Positions 10,412 to 23,800 of a stretch of 64,000 bases of DNA are shown piece by piece. Position numbers and translations under genes: made by a program. The stretch is from Pegea sp. RAD2-039 (Eukaryota > Chordata > Thaliacea > Salpida > Salpidae). Location: positions 548,501 to 612,500 of the forward strand of contig JAQGEQ010000192.1 in assembly GCA_034620365.1 (NCBI GenBank), in the 5' to 3' direction. The notes under the pieces are model-generated. The model did not search any database. It was not told the origin of the DNA and saw only the letters and a program-made list of their open reading frames with translations. Within the stretch, counting starts at the first letter, position 1. Each line of letters begins with the position of its first letter.

Positions 10412-13400
10412 CTAGAGTACCTCACTAAGAAAGGTCATCTTTAATGTCCCGTCTGCTCCACAAGTAAACAAATAATCATCAGTAACATGAGCTTGCATCA
10501 TTCCCGAGCCGAAGTTTCTGAACAGAGACGATCTGGGGTGTTGGTTCTCATTTGCAAACACCAACGCATGTGATTGACAATCCCATATCTTCATCTCACC
10601 GTTAGCAGATCCGGTAATATAAACCCCACGTGATTGGTCGATGGTAATACATTTAATCGAAGTGTCATGAGCCGTGTAAGAATGAAGAGGAGACTGAAGA
10701 CACCGTTCATCATAAACAACGATGTGTCCAGACTTACTCCCTGCAATCAAACATCTTTTGTCATTCATATATTCGATACATGAAACTCCAGTGTTTTCAA
10801 AAGCGATGAAATCTGTGAAAAAATCGATTATTTTCTTCCTTAAGCTTCAACCCTAATCTTACCTTTGATTAAAACACTTTTTTTAGGCATTAAAGTGTCC
10901 CAAATAGCGATATTTTTGTGATTGCTGGACATACCACATGTAGCAATACAAGTAGTAGATGAAGACACGAAACAACAATCACTAGTGATTCGATTGTGAC
11001 AAAGATGTTGGAAACAAGGCTTTCGATATCTTCCTACTTGCCACAAAGAAAGATATCCATCGCCGTCAACAGCAGCTAATTTATTGCCAAGTTTTGAAAA
11101 GTACAAGTTGCAGACCTTCGAGTACAGACCACTGGGCCGATACTCACCAATACGATGTTGGTGTCCCCACTCCCAAATACTTACTCCACCATCTCGCGCG
11201 CCTATGACGTAATAGGGTAAAGTTGGATGAGCGTCCATACGTTTGATTCCTGGTATAGGACGTTTGACCAGCACAGAAACGCCCTGGTCGTTGTGAGGTA
11301 GTCCAGTGTCTGGCCATGACATTGTCTTGCTGTAATCTTCAGAAATGATTTTATTGTTGCTAGGTGATGACGTATCTTCGATGTCATCGATCCAAACCCA
11401 CCAATCAGAAGCGAGTAAAGAGGTAAGTTCAATTTCTTGAAGATCTTTAGATGAAGCAACTGATAAAGAGTTGCTGCTGACGTTATTGATACAAAAACTG
11501 GTCACGATATCCACATCTTTATGGACAATCCTGATTTTATGGCGACCACTTTCGACCATGTCTTCATTTCCACAATTCAATTGGTTTTTGTCCTGGTCCA
11601 GACTAGTTGGTTGAAAATGGAAAATATATTTGATGAAGGTTGATCTTAGTGCCTCTGTAGCAACTAGATTACACCACAACTGTTTAGCAGCTCTCAAAAG
11701 ATGTCCTTTGCCTTCAAATGGGGTGTTATCAGCTTCTAATATGGCTTGATATCGAAACAGGGCGGGTCTTCGTACCCCACTTTCTCCACTAGCCCCACAA
11801 TTAGGTAATAACTCATCAACACAAACCCATGAAGATGATTCCAATTCATCAACTAGTTCCTGCTGCCAACAAGAGATGGATCGAAGAAGAGCAGCAAGAA
11901 GAGATGAATGAGAGTTGATCTCTTTCAGATCAATCCCTCCGATCCCAATCAACATCTTTACATCTTTCAAAGTCTTCTCAACTATCACTAACTTCAATAA
12001 TCTCCATGAATAAGAAGTTGTATCTAAATCAGCGTCGATGACGTCATCATCCGCTTCAATGACGTCATTATCTGCTTCACTGACGTCATCATCGGATTCA
12101 CTGACGTCATCAGTTACTTCAATGACGTCATCATCACCCAGCAACCACCGCCAAACACTAGTAGTCGGGAAACTTATGACGCTATGACGTAACAACACAG
12201 TTTCGCCAACAATCTTCTTCCAACCTTCTTCGTTCATTTCACATCGATTCAAACGTAACAAAGTGATGACGTCATCACTGTTCATAGCAGTCACCATCAA
12301 TGAAATGTAAATAGCAACGACCGCTTCACACAATGACGTCATCAGCTTCGCGCGCCTATCACTCGTCATCCAATCAACTTGCCAATTTGGAGTGACGTCA
12401 TTGTCAGTGGTGACGTCATCATCGAAATTTAGTAGCTGGCCAATGAGTGTCGAAAGCGTTGAGGCGTGACGACAGAGCAGTGTGGTTTGTGATGACGTCA
12501 TCAGTGTCGACTGCTCGCGCCTTGTTGAAAGCACGTAGCGCAAAATGTCAGATGTGACGTCATCAAGTACACGCAGCGCGTCGTACAAGAAGCTGCGTCG
12601 CGTCGACAACACACGAATAAGTGGAAGCGGATGTGACGTCATCGTCGCGTCTTGTAATGACTCTTGCAACAACATCAGCAACTCGACTTTCAATGACGTC
12701 ATCAGCGACAATTCATGTACACGACAGTGTGACGTCAGTGCCCAAATAAAAGAGCGATGACGTCGAAGCCATGCGGGGCGATCTATTACGTCATCAACGA
12801 CGTCATCAGCAGCAAATAAGCGGTTCATCATCGAAACTGAACGCTGAAGCCATTTAAACAAAGATTCTCGCATCTTTTGATCGTTACTATGACAACCCAC
12901 GTGCGCTAGTGACGTCATTTCTTCGAGAAAAATCTTCCAAACGGCAATCTTACGAATTTGATCGATAAAAGCGTCACAGCGGGGAGCTGCCACAGTCGTG
13001 ATGACGTCAGCACTTATCGATGTGACGTCATCAGCACTTGCTTGTGACGTCATCTCATCATCATCACTCCAGCTCAACTGAAGCTCATCTTCCTCTTCAA
13101 CTTCCGGTTGACTCCAATCAATAACTTCCACTGATTTAGCGACTTCTACTGTGACGTCATCATCGGTGTCACAGCTGATTGCAGCGAGTTTTTGCAGAAC
13201 ATTCAACGTCATCAACGCCTGACCGCTACGAAGATGATGAATCGCGGTTTGAAAGATTACATCGCGCTCTTTTGATCTTCGAGCTTTTGTGAGCGCCATC
13301 TGGTGGTCAGAAGTGCGTTGCAACTTCATCAGAAGAGGATGAGAACTCAAAAAGAAGTAGAAGTCACATCGATCGGTGACGTCATCAGCGCACGAGTCTT

Positions 13401-16400
13401 CCAGAAGCACATCAATGGATCGGTTGTAATCTCCTAGCATCCAATGAGCGATGCTTCGAAAGAAGCAATCACTGATGACGTCATCAGCTGTGATGAATTT
13501 ACGCAAAACGCGATGAAACTCGACGTCATCATGACGTAATAAGCGCGCGATGACAAGTGCAAGTTGAAGATCGTGCATTTTAGTGACACAAACATCAATT
13601 GCTTCAGCTGTAGCGTTTGCGAGAAGAAAGAATGCAGCAGCTTGCGCGAATCGCTGCAAACCCAACAGAGCGTAACCATTCGTCATCGCCGCCTTCTTCC
13701 ATCTTTCTTCAGTGAAATCATGAGAAAAAAATTGAAAAAATTTATCGTTTTTGCTACTTTTGAAAAGAGCGCATAAGACTTTCTTCCTATTAAGAGCAAG
13801 ATAGTAAAGAGCTGCATCTAAAGGATCATTATTCTCCATGAAAGACACTCTTGCTAGCCTCTCTACAAGATTTTGAAGGACTTCTTTGGATCGGATCCAC
13901 CATCCTGCTCCTAATGACTTCAATTCTGACCACTTAGGGGCACCTTTTCGGACACTAGGTGCTAATGAGAGGATTTCTTCTTCAGATTCTGAGTGAAAAG
14001 CCCAAGCAAAGTGAAATGGGCGTAATTCAGATTTAGTGCCCCTGTTTAAAGGTTGAGATGCGATTAAAGAGAAGTGATGATGAAGAGCTGTTACAAATCG
14101 AAGTCCACATTCATCTAGGGAGCTAGTCCCACCTCCTAATGTAGCATATCCTCTACCAGATGTTGTTAAACTAGTCACGACTGTCTCCTCATCATTTACT
14201 CCAGCAGCAGAAGACTCCATCAAGCTCACAGTACTTGCTAAAGCCATTAACTTCATCTGATCTAAACTGCTCACTCCAACTAACTTGTGATGAACCAGAT
14301 ACTCGTTGATGACTTTACAGTGTTCAATCCCAAAGTATCCGGACTTCATCTTCGTCAGATCAATCATTTCTTCGTTTTTTGATCTTGTTGTTTTATCTGA
14401 AGTGAATCCTAATAACTCTTCCAGCTCTTCATCATTTGAGAAGTCATCTTGTTCATCTTTTGTAGTAAATAAGTCCTCTTGATCTGTGTCTTCAACTGCT
14501 TCAGTGTTTTTCTCATATTTTAATCCTTCAATTTTAGAATTTTGTTTAATCAACGAATGTAGGTAGATAGGTTCAAAAAATTTCAAAAAAATCTCTTCAG
14601 ATTTATCAAGAGTTTCATCTTGAAAACTAGATGAAGATTTTAAATCTACTGATTTGATTCGATTGATGATAAAAGCTAAATTGATCAAAATATCTTTCAC
14701 AACATCAAAGCGTCCACTATTCATCAGTTCCATGAGATTATGAGGGTGGTATTGAGGTATTGATGAAGCAAATCTGTTTGCTAACTGAAACACATTCGTA
14801 TCTAAATAATCAGAATCTCTCTTCACAATCGTCTGATCATATTTCAAATTATCTTTATTTATCCAAGAACTAAATACAAACATTTCAGTAAAAGTACCAA
14901 CAACTAGAAGCCCTCCAAAACACCATGATATAACCAAACCTCTCGCTACACTTACATCATCAGTGACGTCATTGTAAGAGCAAGGTCTGATGAAGAAACT
15001 TAAAATTTGAGTCCAGTAATTACCATGAAGCTTAGATTCATCGTGATAATCGATGAAGTTGTTGTTTTTATTTGGTGATTTTTTTAAACTTATTGTAATA
15101 TTTTGATTGATAGGAATGAATATTTTCAAAATGTTTTGGAAACTAACCGCCAAACAGAAGTCACCATTTTCCATTGAGAGCCATTTCATGTTGAAGTTGG
15201 TAAGATCACTTTTAGAGGAGTTAGTATCAAATGATTGAAGAGTAAACTCATCTTGGAGTTTCCATGTCTCACCTCCACTTGATAAATTCTCATAAATAGC
15301 AAGTTTGTAAGCACAGTTAGCAGTTTCTTCTAAGTACAAAACCCCCATTAGAGTCATATCAGCAAATGATGTGTATATGAGTTGATGTCGAAGAATAAGA
15401 GTATTTTTTTCTGATAATTTGATGTTTTTATTCCAAATTTTCCAATCGTAGTTGATTGATGAAAGGTTTGCGGATAAGAAAACTACTTCACCAGTTGTGT
15501 AAGTGACACATATCTGATATGGAATATATGAAGTAGAGGATGAAAGAGTGTTCCATGAAGTCCGGAAGAGCCCCGGAACATCATTACAAATTGTTGATGA
15601 GATGGAAGATATTTGAAGATTTTTTAAAGAATTTAAAAGTTGTTTAGATAATTTGGTGACTTTAACATTCATAGAAGTTAAAATTGCAGAAATTCTTGAA
15701 AAAGAATCAAATTCATCTTCAGTATCCGTTGTGTCTTCTGAATCTTGAGAATATTTTTGATCAGATTCTTGAGTAGATGGAAGTGTAAATGTGACTCTCC
15801 ATGTATGGATATGAGTTTGATCCTGATCTCGTTCAGCAATGATTACCAAAGAACTCAAATCATCTGATATCGAATCATTTACTCTTGATTCACAAAAAAC
15901 ATCAAGAAATAATATTTCGCCCCAATTTTCAGTATCTTCAATTGAATGAAGATGCAGAAGACATCCAGGATGAGTTGATGATTGTTGAGATACAAGTTTA
16001 AATGTGTCTTTGTGATCACAAAAATCAAGTCCCTGAAGAACATTCCTAGCATCTAAAATTGTTTGAAAAATATGAATGGAATTTTGATGAAGTGTTACGA
16101 GAGCTGTACTGACGCACGTGTTGTTCTTGTAATTGTATAAACCGGAAAATACAGTCGGGAACCAGGTGACATGATCAAATTGATATAAATCAGTTCTCAT
16201 CTTTGTCAACTCAGATAAACCACCAGAAAAAGACAAAGCACCAATTGAATCTACACTCCATAAAATAAGCTCATTACTTTGATATTTATCATCAGAAGAT
16301 TGATAATGAGACGAGCTTAGAACAAGAGGTAGAGTTGGATGAGATACAATGTTGTTAAGATGATGACAGTGTCCACAACATCTAGTTAGATGAAAAACAC

Positions 16401-17889
16401 TAGACACAAGAAGTAATTGAAGAGGGTCAGCAAAACAGAGCTGCCAGATATTTAAGCTTCCATCACTATGTTTGCTTAACAACCGATAATCACAATAAAC
16501 TGATTTTTCACAAGATTTATTTTCTACAACATCCGCTTTTAGGCTGATACAACTCGCAGAGTGAAGAATATTCTGTTCAATTGATGTATTTTCAAAAAAA
16601 ATTGGAAAAGATGACATTGTACGAGCATCATTAACTGGAAAAGCTGTTGGTATTCTTGATGAAAATGAAATTTGTGGTTGCCTGATTTGATTTAAGCACA
16701 TAGAATCAAGCCATTCAATATGCCACATTAACAGAGAACCATCTGCGGGATGAATCGCGAACAAAGCGTCTCTGGATTTCTGCCAAGTATCAATAATTTC
16801 TTTGATAAATTTTGGTAATAAAAGGTGTTTTGGTTTTTCAAAGGAGTCAACATTGAAACTGTGTTCACTTTTATTACTATATTCTTGTATTTGTGATAAA
16901 CTTTTATAGAATTTATTGTTTAAGAAATGAACTGTAAAAATAGAAGCTCCATATCCATCTTGACTCTTATGGGTCTGGTCTGGTAAAAATGGTAAAATTG
17001 GAATGTCTGTTAGAGGGTTTATAGAAGCACTTAAATGAAAATGTCTACTCGTGATAACAGATGATAATTTTTTAGTTTCAACTGCTTTAGTTGAGTTCAC
17101 ATGATTATTAAGATTAAAACTCCAAGCATGACTTTGAGGTAAATGTGTTTCAGACCACAATCTACAAATATGATCTTCAGAAGAAGATATCAAGATATTA
17201 GGAGACCTTTGCTGACTGTTTATATATAAAGCTTTTCTCCATTCAAAGCTGGTAACAATTTGAGGATGTTGTAAGAATGAATAAGTAAAATATGATAATA
17301 TTGTCGATGATATATAACTTTTTTGGTACCATACTTTAATCGTTAAATCTTTTTCAGCTAAGGAAGCAAACACAATTGCTTGTGAATAAGGGGCAAAATC
17401 TAATTGAATGAACTTTGAACCTAATGAACTTTCCCAAATACATTCCCATTTACATACAGTTTCTTTTTCAATTTCTTTTATAGTTTTATTCCATAGAGTA
17501 ATCTGATTTGAACCAAGTAATAAATGATTAGCAGCAGAATTCCATTTTACAATTGAAATAGGAATATTTTGTGGTTTCACATCAAATTCATAATAATTAG
17601 TCCAAATATAATCAAAAGTAATTGCTAATGAGTTTATGATTGGTTTATAAATAACAATTTTTGATCCATAACTTACAATAATTTCACCATTACTTTCACT
17701 ACAATCTAAAGCTGTAATAAGCATTCCATTTTTTTCAGTGATTACTTGAAGTGGTTGTTGATTTGATGTTAAAATCACTAAATCAAAACCTGATCCATAA
17801 GCATAAAAAGTGAAATTATTCACTCGTCCTATAGAATAACAATTGTTACCTAAATTAACTGAACCAGTAAATACCTGATGTTGTCTCAT
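10412..17889 (-). CDS. DMXL: DMXL / rabconnectin-3 alpha, WD40 V-ATPase regulator
   Basis: Two coding exons, 10863-17889 and 10412-10812, joined by GTAAG...CACAG, give about 2475 aa (vertebrate DMXL proteins are about 3000). The start Met-Arg-Gln-His-Gln-Val-Phe-Thr-Gly matches the conserved family N terminus. N-terminal WD40 blades are followed at about residues 1360-1450 by the Rav1p_C domain (Leu-Gly-Leu-Gln-Arg-Phe-Ala-Gln-Ala-Ala-Ala-Phe-Phe-Leu-Leu). C-terminal WD40 repeats end in Cys-Gly-Ala-Asp-Gly-Thr-Leu-Lys-Met. Family members work with WDR7 to assemble the vacuolar H+-ATPase (RAVE complex) on endosomal and synaptic membranes. Oddities: a 7-kb exon in a family that usually has dozens of exons, and residues about 1450-1960 are riddled with Asp-Asp-Val and Met-Thr-Ser tracts written by TGACGTCA motifs. 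A CTAG just before the ATG suggests a 5' UTR intron. Confidence 0.95.
12035..13540. repeat. Dense cluster of TGACGTCA palindromes inside the DMXL coding exon
   Basis: About 22 exact TGACGTCA copies, plus near-matches, in 1.5 kb, mostly as GATGACGTCATC or TGACGTCATCAG. The palindrome contains TGA, so only two of the three frames tolerate it in coding sequence. The protein shows exactly those readings: Asp-Val (T-GAC-GTC-A) and Thr-Ser (TG-ACG-TCA). Confidence 0.9.
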
Positions 17890-20800
17890 TCTAGAAACTA
17901 GAAAAAAATAATTAAACTTTTATTAATCGTTATTATAAAGAAATTAAACTATAAATTATGATTATTAAAAACTCATGTATAATATACTACAAAAAATTAT
18001 ATATTAAGCTACTGATTTATATATTAACATTAAAGTATAAAAACAATTAGAAATTTGTAAATTGTAACTTTTTAAATCAACTTCATTGACCTTTAAGTTA
18101 AATAACTAATTTTTAAGAAGCTTTGCAATTTACTAATACTTAATCTATAATAAAAAAAGCTATAATAAAAGCAAAATTCTTTATTTTATAAAAGTTTATT
18201 GATAGCAGTTTTTATGTTAAATTTAACTTAATTAGTTGTAAGATATTTTTTAATTCTAAACTTAATATTCAAATATATTAACATATAATTATTATTATAA
18301 CTAATGCTAAATAATTATAAATTTCTAGCAAAAGCTTAAAGTAAGTAAAATATATTACAAGACAATCATTAAATTTAAACTATCAAAAATAAAAGCTGTT
18401 TGTGGCAATCAGCAAGTATTTTAAGAACATAAATAGTTTGAATTACCTTTCACTTACTTTTAAAACAATTAATATGTCAATTAAACCATAAAGAAAACCT
18501 AAATCAAAACTTTTAGAATTTGCTAGAGTCTGTTAGTAAACACAAAAGTCGATTTTAATAAAATGCACTAAAATGGCTTTTTTTGGTCATTAAAAGTCAA
18601 ATGGTATTGCGAGCAAATAAATTAACATAAATAAATTATTTCTATTATAAGCAAATTACTTTAATAGCTTTTGGCTTCAGCTTTTTGATAAATAGGTAAG
18701 AACCGTTGAAAACTTTATATTTTTTAATAATCATAAAAACATTAAATAAATCCGACAAACAAAGTCAACTAGAAACCAAAATAAGAATAATCTTAAATTT
18801 GACTTTCAATATTTTACTTCAAAAATTCTTGTTGTAGAATCTTGAAAACCGACATATATGAAAGATATGTAAATATGCTAGAGTCGTAAAATTTTTGTAC
18901 TTTAAAATGATATATGAAAAAAGTATGACAGTTTAAATTAGCTTTTCAACTTTATTTTGAAATAACTAATTAAAACCTAATTATAGATCTAGTTTCATAT
19001 TGCAGTTATAAGTAATTTTGAAATTTTTAGGACTTGTATAATTAACAAACAAATACTGAGAAAGAATTGTTTGACTCAATTGTAGAATAGATGAATGAAA
19101 ACTTTGATTTCAAAAATTGAATTAATAGTTCAGTGTCTCTTAAGTTTTATCTACTTGGCTATCAATTTTAGCTCACCAATTATTCTACGCTTTCAATAAT
19201 GAATGAATTCTGATATTATGAAAGCATCGCAGCATAATAAAGCAAACTAATTGTGAATAGAAGAAAGTTGAAAGATTTGAAAAATGTTTTAAAGATCTCA
19301 GTAAAACCTGATAATTTTCACAATATAAAAGACTGATAGAAAAGAAGAAATAAAAAAGCAATCTCTGGTTATAGATCTTAATTTTATGAAGAGCTTTTTT
19401 TATTCAAGAGTTTTTTTTAAATTTTTTTACAATTTTATCAAATTCGAAATTATGATTTCCATTGTGTATCTGGAGCTAGCTGACGGTTGAAGCTTCTTAT
19501 AAACATTATCAAAAATTAAAAGTCAATCTAATCAAGCTTGTAGAGAATAATTGGTTGTAAATATTGAGAAAGACCTTTACATGTTTGCCGAAAATTAAAC
19601 TTTTTTGGACTTTTATTGTTACTCCTTATAGACTTATCAAATCAGTCAGTTTTTCTGCAAAATATCTAGAAATACTTTAGAATCAAAAAAATACTTAAAA
19701 AATCAGCTTTGAAAGAAACTTGTTAAAGCTTTTAAAAAATATGAAAAGTTTTAAATGGAAGTGTTTATTTGCAACTAACTTTCCACTTTCTGATTAAAAC
19801 TTTTCTATTAACTTTTAAATGATTTCTAAAATATCAAAAAAATTAACTTGTATTTAGTTGAATGAAAATGTGAAGAAACCGTAATTTGATTGGCGATCTT
19901 TATAACTTTGTAAAAAAATATTTATGGTATATAATCTTATTTTCAATCTATGACAAAATATTCTTTAAATTTGATTACCAAATTTTTTATGCAAAAAAAT
20001 ACTGAAAAACCAAAACTGTTTTCTTTATTATTATTCAAGCATTTAAATTGGTAATTTCTAAAAGTAACTTTTTTGAATATTTTTCTTCCAATAGTATTTT
20101 TAATAAGTAGATAACAAAACAAAATTAGTTTGTAAAGTTCTTAATATTTTTGATAATTCATGAATTACTATATTATAATAATAATTGTTGCAAATATATC
20201 AAGGTTTCCTTAAAACTAAAATATGTAACTTCAAATTAGTTCTATATTATACTAGTTTAAAAATCTAAATATACAATTTTTAAAAATTTACAATAAAATT
20301 TTTACATAATACCTTATGAAATATATAAAAGTAGTTATTTGAATTTTTTAAAAAGTTAGTTAAAACGATTTTATAACAAATAACAATTAGTGAAATAACA
20401 ATTTATCTTGGAATAGAAACTGTAAAATATTTTCTAATGAATGTGTGTAGGAAAAGTCATATTGTTGATTTTGTGATTACTTCTTATAGTCGAGTAATCT
20501 TTTTGTTTACTTAGATACTGAACTTTTAATCATATCTTGAATTAAGTTTTATTAAATTAAGAAACATTAACATTTGGTTTGTTCATATGTTGTAACAGCA
20601 AAGCAGATGAAGTATTCACGTAAAATTGTTTGATATCTTAAAACAATAGTACAACTTATTTTGTGTATTTTAAGACGGCTTAAACGACAAATAGATTTTC
20701 TTTTAATAACAACCGATTAAAACCTTAATTTTTATTTCTTATTTAGATTTAATTTTTTTTGTTAAATATTTAAAATAATAAAAAGACATGCAAAGATATG

Positions 20801-23800
20801 GATTTAAAAAATTAAAAACACAATTTTAGTGATAACTTTTTTATAATTTGTTTATAGAGATAATAAGTATCTTTAAAACAAGAATTAATATTGTTTTTGT
20901 GGGTATAGTTAGACCTTTATTGAAAGCACCTTTAAATTTGTTGTCATTAAACATTTACCTACGCAAAAACAGTAGATAAAGCTGTAAAAAATAAAATGAA
21001 ACTGCTTTTTCTAATATTTTAAGTTTTTTAATTTATGTTTTTGATGGTTTACCTGGTAATTTCTGGAATTAATAAATATTTCACAGATAACATTAACATC
21101 ATTCTTTTAGCTATAAAATCCGAAGTATGTTTTCAATTTTATACAGAATTGGATTTATTTTCCAGAATAATGTTTTTTGTTTCATTTTATTTGAAAATTA
21201 ATTTTGTAAATTGCTATTTAAAGAAAATTTTATCGTTTTTTTTTAAAGTTAAACTAATAAGCAGTTCCACTGCTCTAAAATACTCTTATCTAAACTTTTC
21301 ATTTTATTTATTTATTATTTTTCATTATAGATTTTTTTAAGATCTTTTAATGATTACTTTAGTGTGATACAAAAACGTTACACTAAAAATTTAAACCTAA
21401 GTTTTCAATATTTCACAACTCAAACAATAAATTTGCAACAATACTATTAGAAATAATTTTGCACTCGTATTTACGTAGTAAAAAACTTATTTAGCAAAAA
21501 GGAAAACCAGATGGCAGTAAGAACTGTAAACAAGTTTCTATAAAACCTTTATCACAGCTATAAACTTGTGTTTGAAGTTTATCTCTGCTGCAACTAATAG
21601 CCAAGGTCATTCACATAACTTTTAATTCAATCTTAGTTTGCAATATCACAAAGGTCACAAAAGTAACATCATAAAAGGTTTCTACAAAAAAACAAACCTT
21701 CTCGGCGCTCTATTTGTCTTCTTATGCATTAGTGACTACCTGAAACGCATCGCTGTAAATAAACCGGTAACTTTAACGAGTTTTTCAAAACATTTGCTTG
21801 GTACGAACAGTCTCCGTTATCAGACTCTTGTAGAAGTTGGCGATGATGTTGACACATCTGTGTTATTGTTGCAAGAAATAATCGCCGTTGAAGCTGACTG
21901 TAAGTACAAACATGAGGTGAAGACATTCTTACAGGTGTAAAGTTGGTACGGTGACTAGTACAACATTAGTGCAAACAGCTACTAGTAAAGTCACGTGCTA
22001 CAATAGTTAACTAACCACATAATCTGTGCTTGCAACTTGACCACAAAAGCGTTCTCACGAAGTCACTTTGAGTTTTCTTCAAGCCAAGTTTAAACAACTA
22101 AGGAACTGAATATTCAGGTGTGCTAACCCCCCACCGCCCAACCACCCCAAAATCTTGAGATATTTTCCCTTGGGAAAATATTTGTCACTTTTTGTCATAA
22201 AGTTAAATAGTGTAAGTCTTAAACCTGATTATAAACTCACACAAGTAATGACTCATCAAATTTTTTCTATTGTTGATCCAGACATATTAGTGATTTGGAT
22301 TTTGCATTTGTTGATTTGAGGTGTTTTTAAAGTTTTTTCTCAAGATGAAATACTACCTGCTTGTCAAGTAAACACTTGTCGCATAAGACAAATTTGTTTA
22401 AATGTTTTCTTAGTTAATTATACTTTTTCTAAATCCCTTTTGGTTTTTATTCAGTCAGATTGAAAAATGATATTACATTTTTAATGTTTAATTACTGCTT
22501 GATTTATAAAACGATTATTAAAAAAAGTTATTCAAATTAAACTATTTTTAAGTAAATACTATCAGATTATATTTTTTAAATGATTAACTGATAATATATT
22601 TTGTTAAGGTTTTTTAAAGATATAATTATAAGTAATTACTTAACATTAACAAACAATCTTTAAGAAATATCAAAAAATTCTTAACGTTTTCAGTTTAATA
22701 AATTTGATTTTTTATAAAAGTTTTCAAAAATTGTTGCTGGTGATTGAAATAAAAATAGTTTTTAGAAAAAGCCCAAGTTTTAACAGAAACATTTATCTTC
22801 ATTTAAACTCTGATTAAAGTACGAATAAATTCTAAGATATTTAATTTAAATTTTATCAAGTGTGTAATTTAAAACCAAGTTACAAATGATTTTCACCGTA
22901 AAGTAATTTTTGTGTATCTTTTTATTAGCTTGTTACATTTTTTTTAGCAATCAGCTAAAATAATTAACGAATTTCTCTCTTGAAAACTCCCAGCTATACT
23001 CTTAAAAGTCCTTATGACGGAGCACCAAAAACTTAAAACTCATAAATCAATTTCAAGTTGTTTATTTGTACTCTTTTCAGAGCAACTTAAAAATGAAATG
23101 GAAAATGATAAAAACAAAACTAGCAATAATAGATCAATGGATTATCTTATCTGTACTGTTTGTCATTAAATCAAAAGAGTACGGCACTTCAGTAACGGAC
23201 TAGCTGTTACCCTGTTTACTTAAATCGTCCTTGTATAGCCATTAAAGCTAGCAAAACAATCATTTGCAACATCGTGAAGATTAAACAATAGAATATTCAA
23301 TCTCTCACGAATGATGTTAGCTAATCACAAAGCTGGAGCTACTACTTAAACTTAATCTGACAACATTTATCTAATTGCTGGTTTGGTAAACAATTTCAAA
23401 TCTTAAAAGCCTAACAATTATGCAAGCATTATCAGAAATTCATTTCTCATTTCATTGGTATTTGAACTTTGAATCTTTTCTGTAATCTGTTTTTTGATAA
23501 TAATGTTTCGTCTTCAAACAAATAACTGATATTTCCCTAAAATCTACCTTGCCACATTTACCTTGCCCTTGATCAATGAATTTTACGAAATTTTTTAGTT
23601 GCTTATTGTAACTAAGTGAGTAGTCTTGGCCGGCATCTCAAGTGTTCTTAAGACTGATATAAATCTAAGACAAGATTGTGGAAATATTTACGTGAACACT
23701 TGAGTTTAAAAGTGTAATTTTCAGGCCTCTTTGTTGGTTATTTCCGAAAATAATTGCAAGTTCATTAAATCATAGAGACAGATTTAAATCAAGTTAATTA

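Noticed and set aside
12035-13540. CRISPR-like array of regularly spaced short palindromes
   Set aside because: Spacing is irregular, the units lie in a conserved eukaryotic coding exon, and the genome is animal.
21638-21940. 100-codon plus-strand frame
   Set aside because: Starts only at TTG, has no splice partners and no recognisable motif.
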